NCBI GenBank assembly: GCA_004014935.1 | Contig: CP025321.1 | Span: forward strand, 186,001 to 250,000 | From: Saccharomycopsis malanga | Lineage: Eukaryota > Ascomycota > Saccharomycetes > Ascoideales > Saccharomycopsidaceae | Length of the DNA stretch: 64,000 nucleotides | Direction: 5' to 3' | Shown here: positions 29,007 to 39,206 of the stretch, piece by piece | How positions within the stretch are numbered: the stretch's first letter is position 1 | How the letters are laid out: each line of letters starts with the position of its first letter | The notes under the pieces: model-generated | What the model was told of the DNA's origin: nothing | The model's input: only the letters and a program-made list of their open reading frames with translations | Database searches by the model: none | Made by a program: the position numbers and the translations under genes

Positions 29007-32000
29007 TTAATCGAAAGAAATACCTTCGGCGTTTCTTTGGATCAAGAATCTTAACGAGTTGTACCAAATGTTGTGACGCAATCTGGATGGACATGTGATT
29101 TTGATACTTCTGTCGGTAGAATGAACAATGATGCTCTTGTGGTAAAGACCAACAGGCAATGGGGTGTTATCTTCGACGCTTTCAACACTCACAATAGCAG
29201 CAGCACGAGTCTTATCGTCAGCAGGGTTGCCGAGAACAGGGTTCTCTTCAGACCAGTACAATGTCAATGTATAAGGATGGATCCAGAAGAACCGTTCATG
29301 TCTTACTTCAGACATTACGCTCAAAGGACCAAGACGACGGTAATATTTGTAGAGGAACTCGCCGATCACGGTTTGAGTAACAGCACCGATGATGTTAGGT
29401 TCGGTCAACGAGGCCTCAGTAGCGAGAGAAAGACCAGTGACGCTTCTGGTGCTAGCATTGGCAACAGATTGTCTATTTGAGAATGCAGAACTTGATCTAT
29501 TAGTGAGTTGTGAATTTGAGACTCTTCTGGAGAGTTGCTGAGTGGAGACTTTTCTAGATGGAGGAGGCATCATAGTTCTGTTAGACAAGTTTTCATGGGG
29601 ATGCTGTGATGCTCTTCTAGAAGGTGATCTTCCTAAAAGCGAGCGTATGGATTTTCTGTTAGAAAGTTTTGCTGACTCGTCAACCAAGTTGTTTTCTTTT
29701 TCTTCTGGCTCTTCGACGATGGACTGTTCAACAGATGATTCAGATACCAATTTGAATCCTCTTTTGATGGCTTCTTCCTGGAGCTTTTCTATGGCAACCT
29801 TATGGACAGCCAAAGAATCGTTTTTGGAAAGCTTGTTATAATAAGTTTTTGGAACCACAATAACATTATTTGGGTCCGGAATCTTGAACATGTTGGTAGC
29901 CACATATGATTTGGCAGGAATAACAAGAAGATTGAGTTTCTTGGCGTATGATTCGAGATCCGACCTGGTCAAGTTTTGATTACTGGCGAAAGTAGCATAT
30001 TCACTATTCGTCAAGACAGTTAGATGTAAAGCACGTGCTTTTTCTCTCACAATTTCTTCGTCCGACTTTATATCACTTAAATCTTCGGATGCATCAACAA
30101 AATCTTCGTCGAGGATATCTCGAGATTTATGATCGTTGACGTTGTATTCTTCAGCTGTTTTGATAGCTGCCGACAATTCAGCAATCTTAAGGCTAGTTTC
30201 TTTGAGCCTTGACTCATGAATCTTTTTGAGATTGAGAATATCAAGTTTTGCTTGTTTGAGATCAGTTTCACAACGGTTATATTTAGATTCCCATTCAGTT
30301 TGAGACGCTTGTAACTCTCCGACCTTCGCTTCAAGGCTGTTATTTTGAGCATGTAACTCTTTTTCTTGTCCTAATAAAGATTCATGTTTAGTTTTTAACG
30401 ACTGTACTTCTTTTTGAGCAGCTTGCAATTCCTTAAGAGCATTATCCTTGACTTCGTTGGCCGATTTGTAAACCGCTTCAAGCTCAACCAATTGGGTCGA
30501 AACAGTTTTCAAATCAATTTCAAGCTGCTTGTTGGTAGAATAAAGTTCCTTGTGTTTATTACTGAGAACAGTATGGTCACTGAAAAGATTGTTGTAATCA
30601 GCAAAGACTTTCTTGTAATCAAATTGAATCTTAGAGTTTTGTGATTCAAGGTACTCCATCTTTCTTGCTAAATCATCGTTTTTAGTGGTAAGAGCATCAA
30701 TCTCAATATTGTTTTTCTTGTTTTGTTTGTCCAAAAGAGATTGGTTTTCTTTCACAACATTCTTGTGCGTGCCACTCAAAACTTCATGGGCCCCTTGCAA
30801 AGCCAAGAGTTCTGCAGAAACTTTTTCCAACTGTTTCTTGGTGTCAGAGTATCCACCGATTTCTTTATCGAGCTGCTGGTGTTTTTCAGCATTCTCACGC
30901 AACAAATTGTTGTACTGGGTAGTAAGACTCTCTTTAGAGGAGGAAAGCTCAGCAAGTTGTGCTACTAATTCTTCGTTCTTATCGTTCAATTGTTTCTTTG
31001 TAAGTACCAATTCTTCAGTCTTATCATGCAATTGTTTTTGAGCATCGAGCAACTCTTTCTTAGCAGTTGCAAGAATTGTAATTTCCTCAGTCGCCGCTTC
31101 AAGTTTATTTTTCAATTCCTCATGAGTTTTAACGTGTTGAGAAACCTTTTGCGACAATTCTTTGTTTTCCACATCTAACAAAGACTTGTCTTTTAATAAT
31201 TGTTCATGGGAGGTCGATTGAGCCAATAATGAGTCTCTTTCATTCGTCAAAGAATCAATTAAAACAGACTTCTCATCCAAACTAGTTTGCAATTGTTCAA
31301 TTCTCTCGGCTAACAATTTTGTCCTCTTTTCTCTTTCCATCAAACCCTTTTTGTTATCAGCCATCAAAGTCTTTTGTTCCTTGAGCAAATTCTCCTTAAT
31401 TCCCAAAAGCTCATCATATTTTCTTTGCAATTTACTATGTGAACTCTTTACATCTGCCAACTCAGCCAGCACAGTTTCATGTTTACCATTCAAGTTGGTT
31501 AACGCAGTATCAAGTTCGGAGCGTTTGCCATTGACACGTTGGTGTTGATCCGTCAAATTAGAATGTTTGTCTTTGAGATCCTTATGATCATTAGTCAAAG
31601 CAGCATGGGCTGATTTCAATGCTACAAGAGCAGCAGATAATTCAGCCAATTTGGTGGTATCTGCGGACTTGGACGAGCGAAGCTCTTTATAAGTCTTGTC
31701 AAGGTCATCACGTGATTTGCTCAACTTGTCTCTTTCCTCACTCAATTCTTGTATTGTATTCTCTAACTTCTTCTTCTCAGTGGTAAGAAGATCCAACTTG
31801 GAACTCAAGTCATTACTGGTATCTAAAACCTCAGATTCTTTCACCTTGCCTTGTATGACTTCCTTTTGGAGCTCAGTGATAGATGATGTCAATTTATCTA
31901 TCTTAGCATCCTTCTCAGCAATTTGGGCCTTTTGGGTCTCAACTTCTTTCATCGCCTTCTTATGTTCGGCTTCGTGGGAAACAATCTGTTCTAACAAAGT

Positions 32001-35000
32001 CTTTACCTGCTTCTCTTTGTTTATCAACTCCTTGTCTTTACTTGTAACATTCTTTTGAACAGATAACAACTCTTTATCCTTTGCATCAACCTTCTTTTCC
32101 AAATCATAAATTATTTGTTTTAATTCACCAGATTCAACTGTAGCTTTAGTAATATCAGCTGACAATGATCCTTTGACCTTCTCCAATTCGTTCATTTTTT
32201 GTTTCAATGCAATTTCAGCCTCAATTTTCATAGTCTTAGTTTCCTCCTCTAAGGACTTTAATAACTTTTCCTTTTCAGCAAGTTGAGATGAAAGTTTCTC
32301 TAATTCAAGATCCTTTGCAATGATCTCATTCTTATTGGTCACAACTGTTTGTTCAAGCTGTTTTTGACTCTTCAACTGCGTTTTGCTTTCCAAAAGTTCC
32401 TTTTTACTTTCTGAAAGTTCTTGCTCAAGTTTGAGTGCTTGTTTCTTATGAAATTCCAACTGGTCACTCAACTCTGCCAACTTGTCCTTAAGACTATTGA
32501 TTTCAGTCTCATGACTAGATACTATAGATTTTGAGGATTCATGAGACTCCCTAACCTCTTCATGTTGCTTCTTCAACAAAGTATGAGCAGCCTCAATGGC
32601 ACCAGCGCTTGCAAGAGCAGCTTTCAATTTGTCAGATATCGTCAAATGTTCCTTATTGAGAGCCTCATATTTCTTACTAATACCATCATGCTGCTTGGTA
32701 ACATCATCATATTGCTTAGTGATATCATCGTGCTTCTTACTAATATCTTGGTATTTCTTAGAAAGCTCGTCGTGTTTCAACCCAACGCTTTCAAGTTCCT
32801 TAGACTTTTGGTCAAAAGCAGACTTGTGAGTGTCTACTTCAGCCAACAAAATTTTAATTTTGGATTCTTTTTCTAGAAGTTCTTTTTCGTACTTTTCTTT
32901 GAAACTTGAGATCAATTCACCTTTCTCAGTAGTCTCTTTTTCTAAGGACTGTTCTTTATCTTTAACAAGCTCCAATTCCTTAAAAGTCTTAGCGAATTTC
33001 TTCTCGGTTTCTTCAAGCTGTTGTTTGAGAGATCCAATGGCAGTTTCTTTGGTGTTTATCAATTGGGCATTTTCATCAATAGATTTCTGTAAAGAGGATA
33101 ATGCTAATTTTGTCGTAGCTAGTTCTTCTTCCAACTTGCTATTAGTTTCTTTCAAAGTACTAAAAGATACCTTTGCTTGTTCCGCTTGTAGTTTAGACTC
33201 GTTAAGCTGTTTTTTCAATAAACTATGTTTCTTCTCAATGGAAGACTTATCACTAGAAAGCAACTTGTGTGCCATTTCCAAGTCAAGAAGTTTCTTGGTA
33301 AGAGATTCTACAGTATTACCGGTTTCAGACTTGCTCTTTTCCAATTCTTCCAATTTTTTCGCGTTGAGTTCCTTCTCTTTCACAAAATGTTCATTTTGTT
33401 CCTTCAAATCAGCAATTTGATCGTTCAACGAAGCAACAGAAAACTCCAAGGCGGTCTTTTCCTTGGTCAAAAGAGATTTTTCAGCCTCTACCTTGGCTTT
33501 AGCTTGTGAAAGCTGATCATGTTTGGCTTCTAATAATTCATACTTTGATAAAAGCTCCTTATGGCCATCCGTTTGACCTTTGAGATTGGCTGTGACAGTG
33601 GCTAATTGGGCAACGATATTAGTGTGTTTGTTGGAAAGATCCTTGTGATTTTTGGCCAACTCCTCATGCTTATTAGACATTTGTTTATAATTTCTAGTCA
33701 ACTCACCATGTTCATTAGTTAACGTATCATGGCTTTCATTCAATGCCTCGATTTGTTTCTCATGAATACTATATGCTTTAGACAACTCTTCTTTGGTTGA
33801 TTTGAGAGAATTTGTCAATGTATTTTTATCAGTTTTTAATTGGCCAAGTTTATTCTCACTTTGTGCCAATTGAGCCTTCAAAGAGTTTAGAGACTTATTT
33901 AGAGACATCTTTTCACTTTCCAAAGATTTATTACTTTCTTTCAACTTGGTCAACTCAGTATTAACACTATCCAACTTGTCAGCCTTTGTTTTCAACGATT
34001 TGTTATCAGCACAGGTTGTTTGATATTTCTTATTCAACAGTTCCTTCTCATTATTCAACTTGTCTACAATACCTTTTAACTCACCAATATGTTCTGACAA
34101 TTTGGTCTTGGTAGCTTCATGATTCTTTTTGAGTGAGTCATGGGTTGATTGAAGATTAGTATGAGATGTCGTAAGTTCGTCATGGTGGACATTTAACAAT
34201 TTATGGTTATCTTGCAAGGCAGCCAAAGCAGCAACAGCAACCGTTGACTTTTTAGAAACTGTCAAATGTTCCTTTTTCAATGATTCATGGCTCAAATTAA
34301 GTTGTTCAATGTCAGATTCATATTTTGAAATTTCTTTTTGATACTTTATAGTATTTTCCTTCAATGTTGCAAGTTCCTCATCCTTGTCATTCGCTGACTT
34401 TTCAAGATTGTTAATGGAATGTGACAACTGGTTCAACTTCTCTTGTAATTCGGCTTCCAAGGCATCTTTGGCTTTGAGTTTTGTGTCTTTCTCCTGCAAA
34501 GTGGAGGACAACTTGTCTGTCTTCGAAGCCAACTCTTTATTAAGCGTTACCAACTTGTTATACTTTTCATCCGCAGCCTTCAGAGCAGTCTCAGCTGCTT
34601 CTCTCAAAGACACAGCCTGTTTAGCTAAAGCTTCTTTGTCATTAGCAAGTGCTTTGTGAGCAATTCCCAAAGTAGCCAATGAGGCAGTGATAGTACCCAA
34701 CTTATCGGAAGCATCCTTATGGGTGTTTTTCATGTTCTCCAACTCTTTTTCGGTCTTGGCCTTCTGTTTCAATAAATCATCCCTCTCTTTGGTCAATTCC
34801 TTGACCATAGAATCTAATTCAGAAACTTTGTCACTAAGTTGTTTTATCTTCTTATCTTTGGACTCAGTACCATCAGCCAACTCTTTATGAGAGGATTCTA
34901 GGGTGTAGTATTGGTTCTCTAATGATTTGTGCTTATCACTGATAGCCTCATGAACAGCAGTGAGTTCCAACAACTTGGTAGACACGTCGGTGAGTTTGTT

Positions 35001-37982
35001 ATTGACCTCTCTGTGCCCCTTAGATAACGAGTTGTGTTCAACATTCAACTGCTCATGAGTGTCCTTGAGAGAAATATATTGAGTGGAGAGTTGTTCATTC
35101 TGTTTTTTGACATCATGATATTGAGTCTTGAGTTGGGTTTCTTCTTTAACAAGTAAATCTTTTTCTTCTGTCAAGACAGATATTTTACCCTTAAGATCGT
35201 CAATTTTAGATTTAAATTCAGTCTCTGTGCTATTCAATTTTGAAACAAGAATTTCTTTTTCTTTTGAAGCATCTTCTTTAACCTTTGCTAATTTCTGTTC
35301 TGCAGCAGACAACTGGTTTGATAACTCTTCATGTAATTGTTTCTTACTGGTTTCAAGTTTAGTCTTTTCAAGTTCCAAAGATTTGATTTGATCAGCCAAA
35401 GAAGCTGCTAATTTCTTGGACTTTTCATATGATTCTTGAGTTCCCTCATAATTGGCTTTTAACTCCTTATTGGACAATTCTACCGCTGCAACAGTGGCCA
35501 TAACAGCTGCAAGTTTTTCCTTGGAAGACTTGTAAGAATCGCGAATCTGTGCTAACTCATTATCTTTCTTGAACAAACTGTCTTGATGTGAGCGAACCTC
35601 AACTTCTTTTTCTTTCAAAGATTTGTCAAGTGTAAGATTTTTTTCATTAAGAAGGCCAATTTCTCTCTTGTGACCTTCAACGGCTTCTTGAGATGTTTTG
35701 AAATCAGTGAGGGTTTTTTCATGTTGAGAACGTAAATCTTTATTATTTGCATCTAACTCTTCATAAGTAGATACCAACTTCAGATGATCTCCGTGCAACG
35801 TTTTATGGGTAGAAGTCAACTTTTTATGACTCTCATCCAAAGCCTTTTGGGTAGTAGTCAATTGTTCGTATTTATCACTAATTTCATTATAATCCTTTTC
35901 AACTGAATTGATTTTGAATTTTAGTTCACCAACATTATATTTCAAATCATGATTTTCAGTCTCAAGTTTTTGACAAGATGTTTTCAACTCATTGATTTCC
36001 TTGTTGCTTGTTTCCTTGAGCGAAATCAATTCATTTTCAATCTTGTCTTTCTCCTTTTTCATCTTGTCTAACTCGGCTTTTACTTGAGTTTTATCAGCAT
36101 TGACTTGTTTGAGCTTTTTGGAAACTTCCTCATACTTGATTTCCAATTGGGTAATCTTTTCCAAATCTTTTTTATTACTTTCAGCAAGATTAGCAGAAAG
36201 AGTTTCCAATTCTTTGCGCAAGCCAGAATTCACACCATCCAACTCTTTGACAGACTCTTTCAATTCTTTATTACTCTTTTGCAATTTCTCTTCGGATTCC
36301 TTCAATTCTTTATTACTCTTTTGTAATTTTTCTTCAGATTCTTTCAACTTACGGATGTCAGAAGTGTCATTGACAAACGATTCGTTAAATCCCGATTGAT
36401 CATAATCATCAAGATCATCAATACCAATAAGTCTACTGTGAGACATGTCGATGTCTGATTCTGTCATGTTTTGAACCTCAAAGATCTCATCTCCTAAAGA
36501 TTTTCTACTCTTTGGCTTTGTAAGATTGACAGGAATGTCCCTGGTTTCCTTATCACTATCGTATTCATTGAGATTGGTGAGAGTGGCTGAAGGATTCATT
36601 TGATGATGTTCGTCAAGAGGAATCAACACAAGTTTATGTTTCTTGACATAAGAATCCACAATCTTCTTTTCATCTTGAGCAGTTTTAGGCTCAATGAAAG
36701 ATGAACTGAGAAAGGAATCATCTTTAGCAAATGACAAATGATTATCCAGTTCTTCGTCAATACCCAAATCATCAAACTCTTCCTCACTGGCACTACTAGG
36801 GTCATAATCAAGCCAGTTTTCTGTACCCTTCAACAATCTGTCAGTTTCATCATTGATTATCTTATAAGATGGTTTGGTATTGCCTTGAAGCTTCATATCT
36901 CTCAGTTTCACATCTTTCAGTTTCACATCCTTTGCTTTCGCATCTTTCAACTTGATCTCTTTCTCAGGACGTCTTTTGGAAGATATAGACTCTATTGTAG
37001 TATTAGCAGAAGCAGCAACAAGATTTTCTCTTCTATGTTTCAAGAGTTGTCCCCTCAATCTGGCAATCACAAGATGAGCATGATCTAAATTGGATTTTAA
37101 TGTTTGAGATTCCAATTGGATGTTTCTGGCAGGTACAGGCTTGACAGGTGATCCTTTAGGCTCTTGGAACTTGTCACTAAAGACGTCGTCTATATTGTTG
37201 TTAGCATTGGAAAAATTATTAGAAAATAACTTCAAGTCAGGAATATTAGTGAGTGTTTTTTGATCTTTAGCTTTGGATGGTTCGGATTTAGATTCTTGCA
37301 ATGATGCCATCTTGTCTGTTAACTCGTTATTTTCTGCATTAAGTTCATCTATATGAGCTTCCAATTCATTAATCTTGGATTCGTTTGACGATTTCAAAGA
37401 GGTATAGTTGTCATTTAAACTCTTCAATTTCAAATTAAGTTCATCCACTTGCTGGTTCAATTCATTATTAGAGTTCTTTAAGCCACTCAAGTCCTGATCC
37501 AATTTGCGATTAAGATCCTTGTATTTTTCCAAATCAGACAAATTCTCTTGGTAATTCACCTTCAATTGCCAATTGGTATCGTCCAAAAGTTGCTCATTAT
37601 TGCTAAGATCAAACAACTTAGCTTGAAGCCCGCTTATATTAGTAACCATCTGTTCATTCTGTTTCTTAAGTTCCATGATCTTTTGATCTTTCATTCTATT
37701 TTCGGCTTGCAATTTTCTGGTTTGAACGATCAAGTTCTGCGACAAATTGACAGTAAATTTGAGGTCCTTCTCATTATTCGGATGGCCTGGATTTATTGGT
37801 GGGGCCACTGACATGTCGTTATTATCGTCACCCAATTTCTCCTTGCTGACTCGTTTACTCAACGTAGGAAGTTGTGCCAACAAGTCATTGGGAGTAGACT
37901 TTCTTTGCTGAGGCCGTCTGTTGCTCTTCTCACCAGCATCCTGAAGCTTTCTAAGCTTAGGAAACGTATCTGGAAGTGGCAT
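29007..37982 (-). CDS. NUM1: Num1-type cortical anchor: giant coiled coil with C-terminal PH domain
   Basis: At 2,991 residues this is the largest protein here. Num1 tethers mitochondria to the plasma membrane and captures dynein at the bud cortex. The N-terminal region (about 85-240) is coiled coil, corresponding to the CC domain of Num1. An acidic linker follows, with VKKHKLVLIPLDEH. About 2,000 residues of almost continuous coiled coil then run from about 550, rich in Lys, Glu, Leu and Ser. Close to the end are the Num1-type segments LHLTVLTNSEY and LNLLVIPAKSY, an FFAT-like motif (DFVDASE, about 2627-2633, in acidic context) expected to bind the ER protein Scs2, a basic Arg/Ser linker, and a PH domain (about 2870-2985) for plasma-membrane phosphoinositide. 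Family assignment rests on the ends; the middle differs from the 64-residue repeats of S. cerevisiae. Confidence 0.88.
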   Translation of the reverse strand: MPLPDTFPKLRKLQDAGEKSNRRPQQRKSTPNDLLAQLPTLSKRVSKEKLGDDNNDMSVAPPINPGHPNNEKDLKFTVNLSQNLIVQTRKLQAENRMKDQKIMELKKQNEQMVTNISGLQAKLFDLSNNEQLLDDTNWQLKVNYQENLSDLEKYKDLNRKLDQDLSGLKNSNNELNQQVDELNLKLKSLNDNYTSLKSSNESKINELEAHIDELNAENNELTDKMASLQESKSEPSKAKDQKTLTNIPDLKLFSNNFSNANNNIDDVFSDKFQEPKGSPVKPVPARNIQLESQTLKSNLDHAHLVIARLRGQLLKHRRENLVAASANTTIESISSKRRPEKEIKLKDAKAKDVKLKDVKLRDMKLQGNTKPSYKIINDETDRLLKGTENWLDYDPSSASEEEFDDLGIDEELDNHLSFAKDDSFLSSSFIEPKTAQDEKKIVDSYVKKHKLVLIPLDEHHQMNPSATLTNLNEYDSDKETRDIPVNLTKPKSRKSLGDEIFEVQNMTESDIDMSHSRLIGIDDLDDYDQSGFNESFVNDTSDIRKLKESEEKLQKSNKELKESEEKLQKSNKELKESVKELDGVNSGLRKELETLSANLAESNKKDLEKITQLEIKYEEVSKKLKQVNADKTQVKAELDKMKKEKDKIENELISLKETSNKEINELKTSCQKLETENHDLKYNVGELKFKINSVEKDYNEISDKYEQLTTTQKALDESHKKLTSTHKTLHGDHLKLVSTYEELDANNKDLRSQHEKTLTDFKTSQEAVEGHKREIGLLNEKNLTLDKSLKEKEVEVRSHQDSLFKKDNELAQIRDSYKSSKEKLAAVMATVAAVELSNKELKANYEGTQESYEKSKKLAASLADQIKSLELEKTKLETSKKQLHEELSNQLSAAEQKLAKVKEDASKEKEILVSKLNSTETEFKSKIDDLKGKISVLTEEKDLLVKEETQLKTQYHDVKKQNEQLSTQYISLKDTHEQLNVEHNSLSKGHREVNNKLTDVSTKLLELTAVHEAISDKHKSLENQYYTLESSHKELADGTESKDKKIKQLSDKVSELDSMVKELTKERDDLLKQKAKTEKELENMKNTHKDASDKLGTITASLATLGIAHKALANDKEALAKQAVSLREAAETALKAADEKYNKLVTLNKELASKTDKLSSTLQEKDTKLKAKDALEAELQEKLNQLSHSINNLEKSANDKDEELATLKENTIKYQKEISKYESDIEQLNLSHESLKKEHLTVSKKSTVAVAALAALQDNHKLLNVHHDELTTSHTNLQSTHDSLKKNHEATKTKLSEHIGELKGIVDKLNNEKELLNKKYQTTCADNKSLKTKADKLDSVNTELTKLKESNKSLESEKMSLNKSLNSLKAQLAQSENKLGQLKTDKNTLTNSLKSTKEELSKAYSIHEKQIEALNESHDTLTNEHGELTRNYKQMSNKHEELAKNHKDLSNKHTNIVAQLATVTANLKGQTDGHKELLSKYELLEAKHDQLSQAKAKVEAEKSLLTKEKTALEFSVASLNDQIADLKEQNEHFVKEKELNAKKLEELEKSKSETGNTVESLTKKLLDLEMAHKLLSSDKSSIEKKHSLLKKQLNESKLQAEQAKVSFSTLKETNSKLEEELATTKLALSSLQKSIDENAQLINTKETAIGSLKQQLEETEKKFAKTFKELELVKDKEQSLEKETTEKGELISSFKEKYEKELLEKESKIKILLAEVDTHKSAFDQKSKELESVGLKHDELSKKYQDISKKHDDITKQYDDVTKQHDGISKKYEALNKEHLTISDKLKAALASAGAIEAAHTLLKKQHEEVRESHESSKSIVSSHETEINSLKDKLAELSDQLEFHKKQALKLEQELSESKKELLESKTQLKSQKQLEQTVVTNKNEIIAKDLELEKLSSQLAEKEKLLKSLEEETKTMKIEAEIALKQKMNELEKVKGSLSADITKATVESGELKQIIYDLEKKVDAKDKELLSVQKNVTSKDKELINKEKQVKTLLEQIVSHEAEHKKAMKEVETQKAQIAEKDAKIDKLTSSITELQKEVIQGKVKESEVLDTSNDLSSKLDLLTTEKKKLENTIQELSEERDKLSKSRDDLDKTYKELRSSKSADTTKLAELSAALVALKSAHAALTNDHKDLKDKHSNLTDQHQRVNGKRSELDTALTNLNGKHETVLAELADVKSSHSKLQRKYDELLGIKENLLKEQKTLMADNKKGLMEREKRTKLLAERIEQLQTSLDEKSVLIDSLTNERDSLLAQSTSHEQLLKDKSLLDVENKELSQKVSQHVKTHEELKNKLEAATEEITILATAKKELLDAQKQLHDKTEELVLTKKQLNDKNEELVAQLAELSSSKESLTTQYNNLLRENAEKHQQLDKEIGGYSDTKKQLEKVSAELLALQGAHEVLSGTHKNVVKENQSLLDKQNKKNNIEIDALTTKNDDLARKMEYLESQNSKIQFDYKKVFADYNNLFSDHTVLSNKHKELYSTNKQLEIDLKTVSTQLVELEAVYKSANEVKDNALKELQAAQKEVQSLKTKHESLLGQEKELHAQNNSLEAKVGELQASQTEWESKYNRCETDLKQAKLDILNLKKIHESRLKETSLKIAELSAAIKTAEEYNVNDHKSRDILDEDFVDASEDLSDIKSDEEIVREKARALHLTVLTNSEYATFASNQNLTRSDLESYAKKLNLLVIPAKSYVATNMFKIPDPNNVIVVPKTYYNKLSKNDSLAVHKVAIEKLQEEAIKRGFKLVSESSVEQSIVEEPEEKENNLVDESAKLSNRKSIRSLLGRSPSRRASQHPHENLSNRTMMPPPSRKVSTQQLSRRVSNSQLTNRSSSAFSNRQSVANASTRSVTGLSLATEASLTEPNIIGAVTQTVIGEFLYKYYRRLGPLSVMSEVRHERFFWIHPYTLTLYWSEENPVLGNPADDKTRAAAIVSVESVEDNTPLPVGLYHKSIIVHSTDRSIKITCPSRLRHNIWYNSLRFLIQRNAEGISFD

Positions 37983-39206
37983 CGTGTTGACTTTTACCTA
38001 TATTGAATGCAATAGTATTAAGTATAGTACACTATGATTTGTTTGCTGAGCAAAAATTCTCTTAGAAAAAACAAAACAAACAATGAAAAATGAAAAATGA
38101 AAAGTGAAAAGTGAAAAATAAACAAGATCAGTCCTTGAAAATTGATTAGACTATCACGAGATATAAATGTATATCATAAATGCCACCTATCAGTCGCAAA
38201 TAACGGTTAGTGTCTAGTAAAGTCTTGTAATTTGCTTAATGATATATTATTTTGTATAGCATATTATGACAGATCGCACGGAAATCAGTCTGAAAATTTT
38301 TGATGTTTGATCAGCACGACGCGCTCAATTGGTATGCGAATAGTGCGATGAACATATATGGACTATGATAGGAGGATCGTTGGCTTGGATTTCAATGCTG
38401 TGAAAAATAAGTTGAACAATTGTTTCGTTATTCATATTGTATTAGAGTAAATATAGTGCAATAATTACTACATGTATATTAGTTTATGCAATAATGATAT
38501 GTTAGATACAGTTCATTCATATAAAACGCGCTACGTTCTTATCATTAATAGTAATAATGGTATTATTTCCATCGCTATAAGTATTGTTTGTCATCTTTTT
38601 ACTTCAACAATATTTATATTAGGAATGAGCGCTGGTTAAAATTTAATGATTACCCTGTAGGACAACAGAATACATTCTAGAAACATTCATAATTATTTGA
38701 GTAGATTCGTACAAACTTGAGTTATACCAGTGATAATAACATTATATTCCGAGCCCAGTAAATGGCGGTTGCGTTTAGTGTTGAGTGTGTCTGTATTATA
38801 AATCATTAATTTCACATTTCATAATATACCAACTCTTATACTTGTAGGCCAGTAAGTAACACGTTGTAATATGACCAGAAATTAATATACTATCCTCAAC
38901 TCATGCTGTTTACTGAAGACCTTACAGCTTATCAATAGATATAAAAGAAATTAATTCGCGAAAATAGGGGTAAATCGAAAAAGAAAAAGCTATGTAGAGT
39001 AAATAATTAAATGATCAAAAAATAGTTTGAAATAAGACGCACCAGGATTAAATTCACCGCCCTCAAAATTAAACCTATTTGCCAGAAATAAAGAAAATAA
39101 TACCAATAAAAAACCATTCACCGTTAAAACGAAAGCCCAAAACCGAAAAAGAAGTAAAGAAATAAATAAATAAAAGAGAGAGAGATGTTAATAAACATGA
39201 GATAAA
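37983..39206. other. NUM1 upstream region
   Basis: About 1.2 kb of AT-rich DNA lies between NUM1 and the 3' end of the FHA gene. A short tandem array of TGAAAAA/TGAAAAG units covers about 38080-38120, close to the NUM1 start. No gene is apparent. Confidence 0.4.

Noticed and set aside
32830-33420. 196-codon frame antisense to NUM1, and many similar ones
   Set aside because: Low-complexity Ser/Phe/Leu translations arising from Lys/Glu-rich coiled-coil codons on the other strand.
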